A stretch of 64,000 nucleotides of DNA. It comes from Dickeya dianthicola NCPPB 453. Its GTDB lineage: Bacteria; Pseudomonadota; Gammaproteobacteria; Enterobacterales; Enterobacteriaceae. This document shows, piece by piece, positions 62,391 through 64,000 of the stretch; within the stretch, counting starts at the first letter, position 1; every line of letters starts with the position of its first letter. Below the pieces are notes generated by a model that searched no databases, was not told the DNA's origin, and saw nothing but the letters and a program-made list of their open reading frames with translations. The position numbers and the translations under genes are program-made. Location: NCBI RefSeq assembly GCF_000365305.1, contig NZ_CM001841.1, positions 559,551-623,550 on the forward strand, given 5' to 3'.

Positions 62391-62593
62391 TGCAGGTGCG
62401 GGCGCAGCAACACGACACCGTAGACGCACTGTGCTGGCGTCACTACGGCCGCACAGCGGGGCTGACCGAGCAGGTATTGGCGATAAATCCCGGTCTGGCG
62501 GATATCGGCCCGATCCTGCCTCACGGTCTGCTTGTGGAACTGCCGGACGTGGCGCTGGCCGCCACGCAAGAAACTCTTCAACTCTGGGACTGA
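62390..62593 (+). CDS. Tail protein X
   Basis: The 67-residue product is a LysM-like P2 gpX homologue (VRAQQHDTVDALCWRHYGRT, VLAINPGLADIGPILPHGLL), a small tail/baseplate protein needed for tail assembly. It starts on the stop of L. Confidence 0.92.
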   Translation: MQVRAQQHDTVDALCWRHYGRTAGLTEQVLAINPGLADIGPILPHGLLVELPDVALAATQETLQLWD

Positions 62594-62596
62594 CGT

Positions 62597-62893
62597 ATGA
62601 ATGAAACCGATAAAAGTATTGTGACCCTGTTCATCATCGGGATGCTGATTGCCGTCGGCAAGGTGCTGGCCGGCGGCGAGCCGGTCACCCTGCGGCTGTT
62701 TCTCGGCCGTGTTCTGCTGGGCGGCTTTGTCTCAACGGTGGCCGGGGTGGCGCTGGTGCAGTTCCCCGACCTGTCGCCACTGGCTATCAACGGTATCGGC
62801 GCGGCGCTGGGAATTGCGGGTTATCAAACCATCGAGCTGCTGATCCAGCGGCGCGCCAAGCAGCTGAGCGATAAGGCGGGCGGTAATGAATAA
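62597..62893 (+). CDS. Holin (P2 Y type)
   Basis: The 98-residue product has three hydrophobic helices (IVTLFIIGMLIAVGKVLAGG, LGRVLLGGFVSTVAGVALVQ, INGIGAALGIAGYQTIELLI) and a basic C-terminus, matching P2 Y. It opens the membrane for the endolysin at lysis. It overlaps the endolysin gene by 8 bases. Confidence 0.93.
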   Translation: MNETDKSIVTLFIIGMLIAVGKVLAGGEPVTLRLFLGRVLLGGFVSTVAGVALVQFPDLSPLAINGIGAALGIAGYQTIELLIQRRAKQLSDKAGGNE

Positions 62894-63371
62894 TCCAAAC
62901 CTGCAGGCATTTTTGGACATGCTGGCGTTTTCCGAAGGCACGGCCAACCATCCGCTGACCCGTAATCGGGGCTATGACGTGATTGTGACCGGCGCCGACG
63001 GCGCGCCGGAGATTTTTACCGACTACCGCGATCATCCGTTCGCCAATGGCCGACCGGCGAAAGTCTTCAACAAACAGGGCCAGCGCTCCACCGCCGCTGG
63101 GCGCTATCAGCAGTTGTACCGTTACTGGCCGACGTATAAGAAACAGTTGCGCCTGCCGGATTTCAGTCCGGCATCACAGGATACGCTGGCAATCCAGCTT
63201 ATCCGCGAGCGCCGGGCGCTGGATGACGTACTGGCCGGGCGTATTGCCTGCGCGATCGTCGCCTGCAATAACATCTGGGCCTCGCTGCCAGGTGCGGGCT
63301 ACGGCCAGCGAGAGCATGACGCCGTTCGGCTGCTGAGCGTGTATCAACAGGCCGGCGGGAGGCTGGCGTGA
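62886..63371 (+). CDS. Endolysin (P2 K type)
   Basis: The 161-residue product is a P2 gpK-like peptidoglycan hydrolase: AFLDMLAFSEGTANHPLTRN carries the catalytic glutamate near residue 17, followed by RGYDVIVTGADGAPEIFTDY, STAAGRYQQLYRYWPTYKKQ and NIWASLPGAGYGQREH. No signal peptide is seen, so it depends on the holin. Confidence 0.95.
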   Translation: MNNPNLQAFLDMLAFSEGTANHPLTRNRGYDVIVTGADGAPEIFTDYRDHPFANGRPAKVFNKQGQRSTAAGRYQQLYRYWPTYKKQLRLPDFSPASQDTLAIQLIRERRALDDVLAGRIACAIVACNNIWASLPGAGYGQREHDAVRLLSVYQQAGGRLA

Positions 63372-63802
63372 GCCTCTGGCTGAAAGTCGCCGCCCTGATG
63401 GTGTTACTGGTGGCTGCCGTGGCGGTGCAATCCTGGCGATTGAGTCACGCGCAGCAACTGGCCGACCAGCAGGCGCAGACGCTGACCGCTCAACACGCGG
63501 CGCTGACTGAACAGGCCAGCCAGTTGAAAAGCCTGGCTGACCTGGCCGAGCGCAACAACGCCGAGCAGGCGCGGCTGCGCAGTCTGGCCGCCGATACTCA
63601 GGAGGCACTAACCGAACGTCAGAAAACCCTTGCGAGGTTGCAACGTGAAAATGAGGCGCTTAAACGCTGGGCTGACACTGCTTTGCCTGATGATATTATC
63701 CGGCTGCGGCAGCGTCCCGCCCTCACCGGTGGCCGTACTTACCGTGAATGGCTGTCCCAGGCTAACGCCCTGCCGGTTTCCGGCGGCCAGCCCGCAAACT
63801 AA
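63368..63802 (+). CDS. lysB: Spanin subunit LysB (Rz-like)
   Basis: The 144-residue product has an N-terminal membrane anchor (LWLKVAALMVLLVAAVAVQS) and a long coiled coil rich in Gln and Ala, typical of inner-membrane spanins. The GTG start overlaps the endolysin stop. The outer spanin gene lysC is embedded in its 3' half in another frame. Confidence 0.92.
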   Translation: MSLWLKVAALMVLLVAAVAVQSWRLSHAQQLADQQAQTLTAQHAALTEQASQLKSLADLAERNNAEQARLRSLAADTQEALTERQKTLARLQRENEALKRWADTALPDDIIRLRQRPALTGGRTYREWLSQANALPVSGGQPAN

Positions 63803-63932
63803 CGGCGAGCTGAATAACCAATTGGATCTGACTGAGGCTGCGCTGGCCGACTGCGCCGATCAGGTGGATATCACTATTGCTTGTCAGGAACACCATGAAC
63901 AAACCGCGATTACTACGAAACGCGCTGAGTAG
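63651..63932 (+). CDS. lysC: Outer-membrane spanin lipoprotein LysC (Rz1-like)
   Basis: The product starts MRRLNAGLTLLCLMILSGCG: a lipoprotein signal peptide with lipobox LSGC, then a proline-rich SVPPSPVAVL segment. A GTG two codons earlier is possible. It is nested in lysB and extends past it, as in P2, and overlaps the start of gene R by 38 bases. Confidence 0.88.
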   Translation: MRRLNAGLTLLCLMILSGCGSVPPSPVAVLTVNGCPRLTPCRFPAASPQTNGELNNQLDLTEAALADCADQVDITIACQEHHEQTAITTKRAE

Positions 63933-64000
63933 CGCCGTGCCACACCTGCGTGATAATCCCGACCGGCTGCATGTATTTGTGGAATCGGGAACGGTGGTAG
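63895..64000 (+). CDS. Tail completion protein R, N-terminal part (cut by window edge)
   Basis: The visible 35 codons MNKPRLLRNALSSAVPHLRD then NPDRLHVFVESGTVV match the N-terminus of P2 gpR, which acts in tail completion. The gene continues past base 64000. Confidence 0.88.
   Translation, partial: MNKPRLLRNALSSAVPHLRDNPDRLHVFVESGTVV

Larger units (their letters stand above)
44762..64000 (+). mobile_element. P2/186-type prophage (left part; continues beyond window)
   Basis: Gene order int(-)-cI(-)-cox-cII-early genes-A-cargo-cos-Q(-)-P(-)-O-N-M-L-X-holin-endolysin-lysB/C-R is that of P2/186 phages. All structural genes seen are full length. The tail genes and the other att site lie outside the window. 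The early region resembles 186 (CI, CII) more than P2 (C repressor). Confidence 0.96.

Overview
The window is chromosomal DNA of a soft-rot enterobacterium, most likely Dickeya or a close relative in the Pectobacteriaceae. This is inferred from the mix of E. coli-like gene order (ubiCA-plsB-dgkA-lexA-zur, yhaKJ, yqjGF-KED-mzrA-yqjA, exuR-exuT-uxaC-uxaB-uxaA, ygjV-alx-rlmG, uhpABCT), a complete galacturonate pathway and a polysaccharide lyase family 1 pectate/pectin lyase. The genus was not tested by any search.

Bases 1-24849 are ordinary core genome: the end of groEL, ubiquinone synthesis (ubiC, ubiA), phospholipid synthesis (plsB, dgkA), SOS and zinc regulators (lexA, zur), a pirin/LysR pair, the yqj membrane cluster, the ExuR-controlled hexuronate regulon, the Mn-related alx gene with a structured 5' leader, and rlmG. 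Bases 24850-41351 are more variable. They hold a PL1 lyase with no visible signal peptide, the hexose-phosphate uptake system uhpABCT, spy, two apbE flavin transferases, a coniferyl-type aldehyde dehydrogenase, a three-domain NADH-dependent flavin reductase of the fumarate reductase type, and a TetR/SDR pair beside decayed fragments.

From about 41633 to the end there are stacked integrations at the 3' end of a CAU-anticodon tRNA gene (tRNA-Ile2-like, minus strand). Two displaced 3' tRNA ends, each with its terminator, lie at 41633-41738 and 44701-44807. Between them is the wreck of a first element: integrase arm-site repeats, an integrase with an internal deletion, a Fic protein with a possible small antitoxin on the opposite strand, and an IS3-family insertion sequence. 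From 44807 rightward is a P2/186-type prophage that runs off the window: integrase, CI, Cox/Apl, CII, early genes including three DNA methyltransferase genes, replication protein A, a cargo segment, a cos-like site, portal and terminase on the minus strand, then capsid, lysis and the first tail genes. The intact tRNA should lie beyond the right edge.

The best candidate for an undescribed system is the cargo segment between replication gene A and the cos/portal end (53470-55980), the position of tin in P2. It holds a methyltransferase, a small ORF, and a tightly coupled pair made of a 72-residue protein and a three-helix membrane protein with a soluble tail. Neither partner of that pair was recognised.
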